Part shown: positions 10,980 through 21,499 of the stretch, piece by piece | Numbering within the stretch: the first letter of the stretch is position 1 | Layout of the letters: every line of letters starts with the position of its first letter | Assembly: GCA_015680685.1 (NCBI GenBank) | Contig: MNCI01029488.1 | Coordinates: 1-25,626, forward strand | Source of the DNA: Gnetum montanum | Taxonomy: Eukaryota; Streptophyta; Gnetopsida; Gnetales; Gnetaceae | Direction of reading: 5' to 3' | Length of the DNA stretch: 25,626 nt | Made by a program: the position numbers and the translations under genes | Notes under the pieces: generated by a model | The model's database searches: none | Seen by the model: the letters and a program-made list of their open reading frames with translations, nothing else | Told to the model about the DNA's origin: nothing

Positions 10980-10988
10980 GTGGGGGTA
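10980..10988 (+). other. Polypurine tract
   Basis: GTGGGGGTA lies directly before the 3' LTR (TGATGAG). It is where plus-strand DNA synthesis would be primed, and its position confirms the LTR boundary. Confidence 0.8.
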
Positions 10989-11837
10989 TGATGAGTCATG
11001 ATATCTGATATTGGATACCTAATATTGGGTCCCAAGAAATGATGTCAGATATCTGATATCGTCTCTTCTATGCTAGCCTATAAATACAACCCTTGGGTGG
11101 ATGGTGGGTATATAGTTTTAGTTTTAGATTTCAGTTAGCTTTTTCATAGATTGTTGATTTCTAGATCCATTATTTCCCAGTGCATGCCCATAGTGTGATG
11201 TTTGTAATTGTATGACATCCTTATTTGAGTGTGATGTACTTAGACATGTTACATGACTAGAAATAAAGATTGAGATTACTTTCATCATTGTAGCATCCAC
11301 TTAGATTTATTAGTGCTTTTAATTGTTTAAGTGTTTCTTGTTTCCTTAGTTATTATTTCCATTTATTACTTTTTACGATTCATATCATTAAGTGGAATGA
11401 GTATGACTAATCATGAGTGCTTAAGTATGATTACTTGGTAACCTAGTAGTGTATCATTTGGTGAGCCTAGTGATGTATGCTTGGTAATCCCAGCAGTAGT
11501 CTCAAAAAGATCAAGGAGTGTGCAAATGATTAAGAATGGATGCTCATCACATGTAGGCTAGTTTAGACTTTACTTTCCATCGTTACTTAGCTTAATTAAT
11601 TAATCTCTTTATTATCATTAGGAGCATCATAGGGTTAGACAACATCATCATATGCCTCACTTTGGACTAAACCATACATGACAAAGCTACCACTACTCCA
11701 AGTGGGAAGATAGTGAACTAAAATTAGAGCATGACGATTTAGATGCACAACTAGTCCCATCCATAGAATTTGATCAGATTGTGTATGAACACTTGTGGTT
11801 CATATGGTTGGGTGTAGGGGTACTTCGCTGATCATCA
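10989..11837 (+). repeat. 3' LTR of the plus-strand retrotransposon
   Basis: Pairs with 2816-3647; starts TGATGAGTCATGATATC and ends CTGATCATCA, followed by the target duplication AATGG. Its U3 has two copies of GATATCTGATAT (11000-11011 and 11048-11059) that are degenerate in the 5' LTR. Confidence 0.9.
11079..11086 (+). promoter_or_regulatory. TATA box of the 3' LTR
   Basis: TATAAATA within CTAGCCTATAAATACAACC, 90 bp from the LTR start, identical in context to the 5' LTR copy. Confidence 0.7.
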
Positions 11838-12640
11838 AATGGAACCAAAATAGCTTATTAATTTTAAAAGTATATTGCCTTGGTATTTCAATCAAGAAAT
11901 TCTCAAAAAATTTTAAAGCTTTGTTGAATGAACTCTTTAACATCCATTAACTAGCCAAAATAGAGACTTGTACTTTGTAGACTATGCGGTGATTTTTGGT
12001 AGTATAATAAGATTATCTTTATGAAATTGTTTGCTAAGCTTAGAAAGTTTAGACAATTCATAGTTATTGAATTATGAATAGTTTTATTGCAAAGTGTTTA
12101 CTTGCATCAATTTATCTTGTGTAAATATTTGAGGTTTAACACAAATTTGCTTTCTTTTCTTTCTCTTTTTAAGTCCATTGAATCTTGCTCTATTTCTAGT
12201 TTTCTTGTAGAGCTTTCTCTCTCGGGGAAACTAGGAGTAGATTCTCAAAATTTTGCTGAAATGTTTTTGTAAAATTTTATTTGTTACAAGTAGGTATTAT
12301 AAGGACCATGTAGACTAAGTGAATGAATAGAATAGGAATATTCAACAAATCATAGTATTTGACAAAGTTAGCCAAATCTCTTTTATGATAGTCAATTATA
12401 GTTTTATACATAACCAAACCATTTCAAAATTCTTAATAACAAAACACATACTCACATTTAGTACATTTCATAAATACTGAGTTTATTTGGAGGTATCTAG
12501 GCCTTGGTGTTACTAGAGACTAGCAAGCACCTAAACCTTGTTTGAAGAACACCTTCGATCTTGTGACACCCAAAGTCAGAAGACTATGAGGCCACGCCAC
12601 AATCATTGGTAGTTACATTCAAAATAGTCATTAATACTTT
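11838..12640. repeat. Repeat R1, right part
   Basis: Continues the segment at 2654-2815 after the inserted retrotransposon. It aligns with 12797-13582 throughout: both have TATTGCCTTGGTATTTCAAT, TTATTGCAAAGTGTTT, CTTGCTCTATTTCTAGTTTT and end AATAGTCA followed by AA and ACTTT. No coding frame is evident. Confidence 0.85.
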
Positions 12641-13582
12641 TATAGCTCTATTTTTGTGCAATATTAGACTTCTATTAAGATTAGGAAGAGAAAAGCTGAT
12701 GTTGTTGAAAATCTTCAAGAGTAATTTAATAGTAATATCATAACGAAATTTCCTATTTTGAGCATAGAAAATCCAGGGAAATATTTAGTATTTTGAGATA
12801 ACTAAAATAGTTTCATTCTTTTAAAGTGTATTGCCTTGGTATTTCAATCTTGAAATTGTCAAATTTTTTGAAGGCTATGTTGAATGCAATCTTTGATAAC
12901 TATTAATGAGCTAAAATAGAGACTCATACTTTGTTGACATAGTGATTTTTCATAGTACAATAAGATTATCTTTACGAAATTTCTTGTTGAGCTCAGAGGG
13001 TTTGAACAATTTGTAGTTTGATTAAAGTGGAATAGCTTTATTGCAAAGTGTTTCCTCATGTCAATTAACCTTGCTTAAATAGTTGAGATTTCACACAAAT
13101 CTACTTTCTTTTTTTTTCTAAGTCCATTAAATCTTGCTCTATTTCTAGTTTTCTTATGGAATTTTCTCTCTGGGAGAAATTAGGAGTAGATTGGTAGAAT
13201 AATGCTTAAATGTTTTTGCAAAATTTTATTTATTATAAGTAGCATACTATATGGATTGTATAAACCAAGTGATTGAACAAAATAGCAATTTTCAACAACT
13301 CATAGTATTTGCCAAAGCTAGCCAAATTTCTTTTATGATAGCCTATTATAGTTTTATACATAACCCAATCATTTCAACATTTGCAATAGCAAGCACACAC
13401 TCACATCTAGTACATTTATAATTACTGAGTTTATTTGAAGGTATCTGGGCCATGGTGTTGCCATAGACCAGTAAGCACCTAAACCCTATTTGAAGAACAC
13501 CTTTGATTTCATGATCTCAAAGTCATGAGATCAAAGACACCCCCATGTTGGCGGTTCGATCCCAAATAGTCACCAACACTTT
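12641..13582. repeat. Repeat R2, tandem copy of R1
   Basis: About 940 bp, uninterrupted, directly following R1. On the minus strand the unit reads TGTTGGTGACTATTTGGG at one end and GCTATAAAAG at the other, so it may be an LTR-like sequence present twice without an interior; I see no primer site that would prove it. Its right end butts against the broken pol of element Y. It holds a 14-bp arm inverted repeat at 13501-13536. Confidence 0.8.
13501..13536. repeat. Short inverted repeat within R2
   Basis: CTTTGATTTCATGA (13501-13514) and TCATGAGATCAAAG (13523-13536) pair at 13 of 14 positions across an 8-base loop. The matching part of R1 does not keep the symmetry. Confidence 0.75.
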
Positions 13583-16300
13583 ACTAGCTTTCTTCTAGAA
13601 CATACCATCTAACTAATCCATTGGCATAGATCTTGTAAAGATTTCCATTAGTTTCTATATATCGTTTGACTCTGAAGAAGTTGTCCATTTTGTTTCTTAT
13701 TCCACTCAACATGAAGCTCTTGTATAGTGAATTAAGTCATGTAGTTAGTAATTCATGACTTGTCTATCGAGTTGATAGCCATTGTTGTCTTTGTATATAA
13801 ATTTTCATTGGGAAATTGGCCTGATAATGGTTCGTCTTGTTCCTGTAGTTCCCATCTTAATTTTGAAAAATGATTTGCTACAACATTTTATGTTCCTTTC
13901 TTATCTATCATTGTGATATCAAACTCCTATAGTATCACAAGCCATCATATTATCCTTAGAATAACCACTAGTTTATTCATGAAAAACTTGATGTCACTAT
14001 GATCCATGTAGATGTAAATTAGATACCTAAGCACATAATGTTTGAATTTTTCAAGTGCATACACCATGGACATCAAATTCTTTTCTTTAATTCTATAGTT
14101 AAGTTATTCTTTGGTGATATTTTGATTGACACAGTGTATGTAACATAATCTTTTTTGATCATCAAGTTGAGTAAGTACTACACCTAGTGTGCAGTTTGAA
14201 GCATTTGTCATAATGTGGAAGGTCTTAGAACAATTCAAAGCTTGAAGGATCAGTCTTTTGATTAGCTTTTGCTTTAATGTCTTGAATGTCTTATCATACT
14301 ATTTTTTTCCATTGAAATGATGCATCTTTCTTTATTAGTTTCACTCTTATCTTTTAAAATTTTTTAATGAATCTTATGTAGTATCCTGTATGACCTAGAA
14401 ATGATCTAACATCCTTATCAGTCTATGGTCTTTGTATGATATTTTGAATAATTCTTATTTTATCTAAATCTAGCTCTATTTGTTTTTAAGATACTCTATG
14501 TCCCAAAAAAATATCGTATTGGACCATTAAATGCCTCTTTTCCAATTGAACTTTAAATTAGATTCAACACATCTTTTCAAAACCTACTCTTGTTGATCTA
14601 GTGGTTGTTTAAATTCTAGTTCATAAGTGGAAAAACCATCCATGAATACCTCTACTCTCTTACCAATATGTTTTTGGAATATGCTTAGTACTAGTCTTTG
14701 GAAAGTAGCGAGAGCATTACACAAGTCAAAAGGAATATTCTTGTAGGCAAATTTCTTCCATGGATTGGTGAATGTGGTCTTCTCTTGATCTTCTAGTGCA
14801 TTGTATATTTGATTATACCTACTACACCCATAGAGGAAACTGTATGACTAATGTCCTACAATGATGTTGAGGACTTAATTACTAAATGGTAGAGTAAAGT
14901 AGTCCTTGAATGTTGCTAAATTCAATAGCTAAAAGTTAATGCAAACCCTCCACTTGCAGTATTTCTTTGGGAAAATGACTAAGGGACTAATCCATACACT
15001 ATCTACCATTGGATAGATAAATCCTTCTTTTAATAGTTTCTTTAGTTCTTGTTTTACCACTTCTTTGAGTTTAGGATTCAATCTTCTTTGAGGTTGGTTT
15101 TGTAGTTTAACAACTAGATCTATATAAATTTAGTGTTGGAATATGCATGGATCAATGCCTATTATTTCATCATAGGATCATGCAAATGTTGTCAGCCATT
15201 TATTCATCACTTCTAATAATCTTCTCTTTTTTACTTTATCAAGATTGGCATCAATAATTACTAGTTTCTTGTTATTCATAAAAGCATATTCTAGTACTTC
15301 TGGTAGGGCTTCCAACTCTAAAAGTTCTAGTTCAAACTTAGTTGGTATTTCTAGCTATCCTCACTTGATGTCATCTTCTTGATGTAAGTGTACATAGGGG
15401 TGTTTTGTTCATAACTGCTCTAACTCATCAACTTCTTTAACAGAAGCACTTATAACTTGATTAGATGGTTCCATGTACATTTTGGATTTTATCTCTCTTT
15501 TAGTAATCAACCACTAGCTACCTTCTTGTTTAATGGCTACTGCATATAGGCATTGTTGCACAAACATATCTTCTACACATTAATTGCATGTTGTATTGAT
15601 TTCTTGTGTAATGATCTAAATTTTCCACATGTAATTGCACTTGTTATTATTGGATGTGATACATGGAACTTGGCATCTCTGTATGATTCTAGCCTCATCT
15701 TCCTTTGGAAATTTTCAATGATAAGTCCCTAATTTCTATCTTAGTATTTACAATGTTAAGCCTTTCTCTTTTCATGATTATAGGAAATTCTCTCTTATTT
15801 TTCCCAACATGTATCACTAAGAAGTCAGTAGGGTAAGACCAGCCACTTATGATGGTAATGATATCATCTACTTATCCAAATAGAACAATGATTGACTGGT
15901 TTGCAATCTCCAATTGGATGTTGCTCTTCTTTAGTGGAGGAAGATTCCAAGCTTTGTACATATATTTGAAATTAGGTTTACTTTTAACCTAGAATCTAAT
16001 AGAGATTTGTATGATTTATGCCTTGCTATTTGAAGATATACTAAGGAACTTCCCAGATCTATTCTATTCTTGAGAAGTGCTCCTACCTTGATCCAATGTG
16101 TGATAGTTTGAGTGAGCATGACACTAGTTAAATTCAAATATGTATAATGTAAAAGCATGGTATTCCTTTGAGGGGTATGTGTAGATGGAGTTGTTGAAGT
16201 TCCCATCCTTTGAAAATTTTCTAGACTTTTTTTGAAAAATGGACATTTTTTTGGATCTAGGTTCATTCCTTATTACATCTTCTTGAGTGTTTACTACCCT
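13583..16300 (-). pseudogene. pol: Retrotransposon pol pseudogene: protease, RT, RNase H, start of integrase region
   Basis: This is the enzyme part of the element. Protease: about 16270-15700, with LLDSRLKVNLIS (catalytic Asp-Ser-Gly changed to Asp-Ser-Arg), a frameshift near 15935, then the strand YPTDFLVIHVGK. RT: about 15130-14350, with WISPLVIFPKKYCKWRVCIN, EDQEKTTFTNPW, FDLCNALATFQ and the active-site box at 14632-14649 reading VFMDGF where the clade has two aspartates. RNase H: about 14110-13850, with YALEKFKHYV, MDHSDIKFFMNKL and EFDITMIDKKGT. After it comes NGNLYKIYANGLVRWYVLEE, which normally leads into the integrase HHCC domain, and there the sequence breaks. RT and RNase H share one frame, with scattered stops. 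The lost catalytic residues and stops make it non-functional. The FMDDF-type box and overall match place it in Tat/Athila rather than chromoviruses. Confidence 0.9.
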
Positions 16301-16689
16301 GGTAGCATTCTTTTGTGGTTGTGTTGGTAGTTTGCCTTGCATAAATGGTGTCAATACTAGTGGTAGAGAGTTAGGAGTTGGAACTAATGAACCAAATGTT
16401 GGTTGTTGTGCATAAGAATTAGGATTGATTCATGGAATAGTGGGCTTGTGATATTTTAGTGGGTAGTAGAGAGAGGAAGTATGGACTGAAGCATTTCTTG
16501 GATAGATTGAATGCTAAATGTAATATCCATAAGGATCAGGTTGCCTATATGGATATTTCTACCTTCGTGGTGGCATTTTCCATGCTTGTGGTTGTTGCCA
16601 CCATTATTGGTATTACTCTTGTGGCTAAGGATAGGCTTCACTTGGATAGTATGATAGTTGGAAGGGTTTTGTGAGATTACCCTATGGAT

Positions 16690-18670
16690 AAGGTAATCAT
16701 TTTGACATCTTCTTTTTAACAAATATTAGGTTAAGTGCATATGCCCCAGACTCTTACAAGTAGGCCATGATAGGACAACATCCCTTAGGATGCTCATATT
16801 GGTACACTATGTATCTCTCTTTATCTTCTAAACTAGAGTTTGTAAATTTCTCAACTACAATAACTTTTCCTTTATGTTTGTAATTCTCTCATCTATGATC
16901 TCTTTTCTTCTTCTTTTCTTTATTCTTGTTTAGCACTTATCCAGTATTCTCCTTCACTATCTTAAGTGTAGAAGAAAATTTTTCATCTATTTAGTTCCAC
17001 ATTTTCTCTACCTTTTTTGTAGTATCATTGACTGATTTTTGAAAGGGTAGAGTCTTCTTTTGAATGATATCCTCTAAAATTTCATCTTCTTGTCTATCGT
17101 ACATTCTAGCATCTCTTTTCTTGATTACAAGATCTTGGTTATATTCCTTAACTAATTTCCTTTTCTTTAATTCTCCTTCTTCTTTAGCCATCTGATCTAT
17201 CAATATTTGAATTTAGTGAGCTATCATTTCTGATAATATTCCTTGGGCTTATACTACAAGGATTTCTCTAGTCTTGTTCTTTAACCCAATGATAATACCT
17301 TAGTTGTTCCCTTTGTGAAAATCCATGGCTTGGGCATCCATGGAGTAAAGAATAACATTTGTCCATTATCACATCAAGGGATTCATGTGTCCCTTGCTTC
17401 CATCCTTGAATTTATTTCCTTAAATTGGACACTCTTAAATAGGTTTGATACTTATCATTGAAGACTACTAGCATGGTACTTTATCTTCAGATCAATTCTG
17501 GTTCTAAGAAGCGATACCAAATTTTTGCTTCCTTAATGAGGGCCCTGGGAAACAACTTTAATTTTTGCTAGTTACTCTCAATATTCTAAAAGGTACATGC
17601 ATCATGAAATGCTTGAAGATGGTGTTGTGGATTTGCATTATATTCTCTTTTAAATTTGGAAATATTGTTCATGTCTGGTCACTTGATGCAACTATCCCTT
17701 ACATGCCTAGTAGGGATATACACTGGTTCTTTGATATTAATCATACTACAAGTGCCAATAGGAATATTTTATGATTATTAGATTTGTAGGCTCGATTGTA
17801 GTTTTGATTCCTTCAATGCTCATGATGTCATTCCCTTTCTTCATGCTTGATCCTGTCTCTTTATTATTAATGATCATCTTCCTCTTTGTCAGGATACCTT
17901 CTTCGATATTCATGTCTCTTATGATCATTGTGTCTTTTCCTATTATAGTCTCTAGATATTCATTTTTCCATTACGAATGTATCACCATTGAATCAAGAGG
18001 AAGAGAAAGCAGTTGAAGAATGGTGTTAGCTAGTTCTCCTTCTATGACTCTTTGATTCAATCTCTTGTGGTTCTATGAAAGCTATAGGCCTTGAGCTTTG
18101 TCTATGTTTGGAGTCTTTTACATCTCTCCTAGGCATTTTAGCAAGGGCTGAATGAAATTGTATTTTGATAGATTCTTCTAGATGAAAAAAAGACATTTGT
18201 GAATGAGATTCATGGTTTTGATGGATTTTTTCCATTACGAATGTATCACCATTGATTTCCTCCAAGAAAACATTGTGGGTTACTTTCTTTCCTTTGTTGT
18301 TCTCATGTCTTGTCTCCATGGCAACATCCCTTCTTACTTTTATTTCTATGAGTTGATATGGCTTGGTCATATGTTTAGTAACATGGTATCCTTCTTGTGC
18401 ATAGTCAAGCTTCAACCTTATTAAGGTTACTTGCAATAATGATGGTGTTGAATATTCACAAGGCAAAACCATGTTACCTTGCAAATCTCTCCATCTTAAC
18501 TGTTAATCTTGATGGAAGATAAATGTGAAGTTAGGATAATATGGATCTATATGAGAATATGAAATTATAGTTTGCATAGGTGCACTCTAGTCTTCTTCTT
18601 CATAACTTTTTTCATAACTCCTTTGTGTTTCTTTGGTAGGTGGTGAATTTTTCTTAAGTGTTGAAGCCAT
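16690..18670 (-). pseudogene. gag: Retrotransposon gag pseudogene of element Y
   Basis: The likely start is the ATG at 18670 (MASTLKKNSPPTK), about 130 bp after the primer site; the same frame continues with stops to 18026. The gag core lies at about 17700-17300 in another frame: ANPQHHLQAFHDACTF, KLKLFPRALIKEAKIWYRFL and FNDKYQTYLRVSNLRK, which align residue by residue with the plus-strand gag. A lysine and glutamate rich helix follows at 17203-16991. The zinc knuckle region at about 16800-16760 reads YIVYQYEHPKGCC: both leading cysteines of the plus-strand copy are tyrosine here, each a G to A change. The conserved ALN and GNL motifs after it are still visible. Frameshifts and stops break the gene. 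Confidence 0.8.
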
Positions 18671-18798
18671 GTTATATGTTTGATGTCCCTTAGTGTGTGT
18701 GTGTATGTTAAATGATTGATTAAAAATGTGAAAGATAAAATTTATGATTTTGAATACAATGAACTCTATAATATTAACTACTAAGCAAACATTGATAC

Positions 18799-18817
18799 AT
18801 CCACGAGAACGGTGCCA
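18799..18817 (-). other. Primer binding site of element Y, tRNA-Asp type
   Basis: On the minus strand TGGCACCGTTCTCGTGGAT starts two bases after the LTR end (CTCATCA then C). It matches the tRNA-Asp-type site at 15 of 19 positions, with differences at other places than those in the plus-strand element apart from the fifth base. Confidence 0.7.
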
Positions 18818-18818
18818 G

Positions 18819-19718
18819 TGATGAGCAATAGGGTATCCCAACACTCCACCATAAAAGTCACAAGTGCATGTGTATCATCAAATCATAATCTATGGATGGG
18901 CAATGTAAGTATGCTATGAGTTGATGATCAATTCTTGATCATTGTCTTTCCACTTTAAGTTACTAAAGTGCAAGTGTATGATTTAACTCTAAGTAAGGCA
19001 TATGATATCTTGATGTTGTGGGCTCATTTTTCTCTTAAGTGCAAACATAATGAGATATGAAATTAAAATCTAAATCCAAATAATAATAGAAATGTTAATC
19101 TATTCTATCCTATGGTGATAAGAAGCTATTCATGGCTTGCCATACATATCTTTGGCTCATGTAATCATCATTGGGTTACCAAGCACTATGCTACTAGGAA
19201 AAACAAGCAATAACACTACTAAAATTACTAAACAATTATACTTATATGCTTGAAACTAGTTGTACTCATTTTGCCTTATTAGTAAACATGAAATGTAAAG
19301 TATTCCAAAAATGTAAATAACTATACTAAAGTAAACATATTAAAGAAATGAAAATTAAACTAAGTAAAAAAAAAATAGCTAAGTAAAACAAAGAAACTAA
19401 GTGGATGCTACAATGATGATAAATAATCTTGATCTTTATTGTCATTCATAAATTATGCCTAAGTACAATCCACTTGAATATAGATTTCATTCAACTGCTC
19501 AACACCACACTACAGGCATTTACTCTATTACCAAGTGTAAACTACAAAAAAAATTACAAAAGTTTCCATAATATGGTAATGAAAGTTGTGTTGTTGATGC
19601 AACCAACTATCGATATTTATAGGACTACACAGCTCCCAATACATCGTATTAATGATGATGTAGGTAGAGTTGTGATATTGTAGATGCAATATTGTAGATA
19701 GAATATTATGATTCATCA
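18819..19718 (-). repeat. 5' LTR of element Y (LTR-B)
   Basis: About 900 bp. On the minus strand it starts TGATGAATCATAATATTC and ends GGGATACCCTATTGCTCATCA-like, the same terminal pattern as the plus-strand LTRs. It includes the TTGGTAACC-type block near 19155 and the GCATCCACTTAG block near 19405 shared with the plus-strand LTR. Confidence 0.8.
19614..19621 (-). promoter_or_regulatory. TATA box of LTR-B
   Basis: TATAAATA on the minus strand in GTCCTATAAATATCG, 97 bp from the LTR start, the same place as in the plus-strand LTRs. Confidence 0.6.
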
Positions 19719-20312
19719 AAAATTGATCTTACCAATAGACAATGTTAAATTAATAGGTGGTTATTAACTTCATCACATCATGTCAATTTCATAACTTTTA
19801 AAAACATAAAGATGGTTAACACAAAATGACCAAAAAATGTTATCTTTGTTTTCATAAATATTCTTTACAATTGATGCATATCATAAAGTTTGATGTAATG
19901 CCTTATTTTATTAAAATATTAAACATACTTAACTTTTTACAAAAAAATTTCTCTATGCTAAACACAAATGACACAAAATAAAACATAAAAACCTTATTTT
20001 CCCCTCGTAGTTTTCTCCTTCTCTTCTTCATTGATTTGCATAGGAGAAGGCTTATCTTTTGGTTTCTGGCTATTTTCCCAAGGGTTTCCATATAAAAACC
20101 AAAAAAATAGGTCAATTTTATTTTATTTTGTTAATTAGATAAAATGTAATAAAATGATTGCTTAAGGTTTTGATGCTTACTTGCATTTCTTTATATATCT
20201 CTAATATTCTTTATTCTTTCTTCTCCAAGATTAGATTGGTTGTGTCTAATGTGTCAAAAGCTAAACTTGGAATCCTTGATAGGATGCTTACTTATTCTTC
20301 CTCATAGGTTTT
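19719..20312. other. Spacer between LTR-B and LTR-A
   Basis: About 590 bp of AT-rich sequence with no gene I can support. Short open frames on the minus strand (19903-20115) lack any recognisable domain. It separates the 3' end of element X from the 5' end of element Y, so the two are separate insertions rather than one tandem element. Confidence 0.5.
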
Positions 20313-21165
20313 TGATGAGCAGTGAGCAATCCCTTCACCCAATCATCTGAATCACTAGTGTTCACTAAGTGATTTGGTTGAATTCCATAAACTTTAGCTC
20401 TCTAAGTACATTGGGTCTAGGAAGTAAATCTAACGTATGTGATCATTGTCTTCTTAGTTTTACTTGTGAAGTGAAAGTGTATGGTTAAGTGTAACCGAGG
20501 CATTTGATTTTTATCGTTTTATATTTATTGTTTAAATTACCTAAGTGCCAAAAATAAAGTAATTAAGTGTCTAATTAATCTAGTAACTAACTAATATCTT
20601 AACTAATCCTAACATAAGTATCCATTTCCACTTTTTGTATACATACTAAACATGTTGCAATGTCACTAGGTTACCAAATGTTAAATGCTATTGGGATTAC
20701 CAAGCGTTAACATATACTCAAAGTGGTCGTACATATGTGTATTAATTAATTGTCATTTAATTAATTAATTTGATGCATTAAAGTAAATTTCTCAAATAAT
20801 AAATGCATTAAGTAAACATTAAGCTAATTCCAAATTTTGCAAGGTTTGTGAAGAAAGTTCATCTTTATTGTCAATCACATCGAGGTGCTCAGGTACATCA
20901 GTGTTCAAAAAAGATCTATATACACTCCCATTGTAGGCACATAGAAAATATTCAAACTATTAAATGAACAAAATGCAAGAGCTTTGCTAGGATACTAATA
21001 ATGGAATGCCATAAATGTGGTTGGTGAGCATGCATTTATAGGCAATGACAAACACTACATCTTTCAGGTCATGTCAATGCATCAAATCATGCATCAATGT
21101 GACCATGTCAACAAGATCACATGGAAGGCATCTTGTTGATGCAACTTGAGAAAGACACTTCATCA
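20313..21165 (-). repeat. 3' LTR of element X (LTR-A)
   Basis: About 853 bp. On the minus strand it starts TGATGAAGTGTC directly after the polypurine tract and ends GATTGCTCACTGCTCATCA. It shares the terminal pattern, TATA box, GGTAACC/GGTAATCCC blocks and TTAATTAATTAA tract with the other LTRs here. The sequence after it (AAAACC) is not a primer site, consistent with a 3' LTR. Confidence 0.8.
21033..21040 (-). promoter_or_regulatory. TATA box of LTR-A
   Basis: TATAAATG on the minus strand in TTGCCTATAAATGCATGC, about 125 bp from the LTR start and matching the position of the other LTR TATA boxes. Confidence 0.55.
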
Positions 21166-21176
21166 TACCTTCATAT
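21166..21176 (-). other. Polypurine tract of element X, decayed
   Basis: On the minus strand ATATGAAGGTA stands directly before TGATGAAG. Compared with GTGGGGGTA in the plus-strand element, the G run is interrupted by A, as expected from G to A decay. Confidence 0.6.
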
Positions 21177-21184
21177 TGAGTGAA

Positions 21185-21220
21185 AACTTGTCCTTGTGTG
21201 AAAAAAAGGAGGAACAAGTT
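21185..21220 (-). other. Conserved hairpin upstream of the element X polypurine tract
   Basis: On the minus strand AACTTGTTCC (21220-21211) and GGACAAGTT (21193-21185) pair over nine base pairs with one bulged T. It sits at the same place as the stem at 10933-10967, while the loop sequence differs. Confidence 0.6.
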
Positions 21221-21499
21221 TCTTTACAAAATTTTTGGGAAGGTATGAGAGTATTCACTAACTAAAAACATACAAACTGACATAAATAAACACTAAGTGT
21301 CCAAGTATATAGATTTACAATCATTATAGAAATTGATGTCATGACAACAAAATTGAACACTATGATAAAAATTGAAAACACAAGTTCTTTGACAGCTTGA
21401 AATTGAGAAGAAAGTAAAATAATCCCAAGCAGTGAAGGTTCCTAAGGTTTCAAAGGATCTTTTCTTGCCTTTGGTGCACATGGATGTTGTGGTTGAGGC

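Larger units (their letters stand above)
2816..11837 (+). mobile_element. Complete LTR retrotransposon, Ty3/gypsy Tat/Athila type, gag plus aORF but no pol
   Basis: The element is 9022 bp with LTRs of 832 and 849 bp, both starting TGATGAGTCATGAT and ending CATCA. It is flanked by GATGG (2811-2815) and AATGG (11838-11842), a 5-bp target duplication with one change. Internally, in order, are a tRNA-Asp-like primer site, gag (3700-5628), about 2.4 kb without a recognisable gene, an additional ORF (8087-10791), a hairpin and a polypurine tract. No protease, RT, RNase H or integrase motif was found between gag and the aORF, although all of these except integrase are recognisable in the related element Y. 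This suggests a non-autonomous derivative, or loss of pol after insertion. LTR divergence, roughly 15 percent by eye, makes it old. Tat/Athila placement rests on the primer type, gag and aORF, and on the RT of relative Y. Confidence 0.85.
13583..19718 (-). mobile_element. Element Y: truncated Ty3/gypsy Tat/Athila retrotransposon
   Basis: Reading from right to left: 5' LTR (18819-19718), tRNA-Asp-type primer site, gag, protease, RT and RNase H. It stops at about 13583, where repeat R2 takes over just inside the region leading to the integrase zinc-binding site. Integrase, any aORF and the 3' LTR are absent. It is related to the plus-strand element by LTR ends, primer and gag, and shows what the missing pol of that element would look like. 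No target duplication can be tested since one end is lost. Confidence 0.85.

Noticed and set aside
13553-13563. tRNA gene suggested by GGTTCGATCCC
   Set aside because: No A box at the right distance and no cloverleaf could be formed; the string lies inside repeat R2.
15931-16354. Minus-strand open frames as separate small genes
   Set aside because: They are pieces of the gag-protease junction of element Y in different frames.
18203-18424. Plus-strand hydrophobic ORF as a membrane protein
   Set aside because: It is antisense to the gag of element Y; hydrophobic codons arise from the complement of Lys/Glu/Asn-rich coding sequence.
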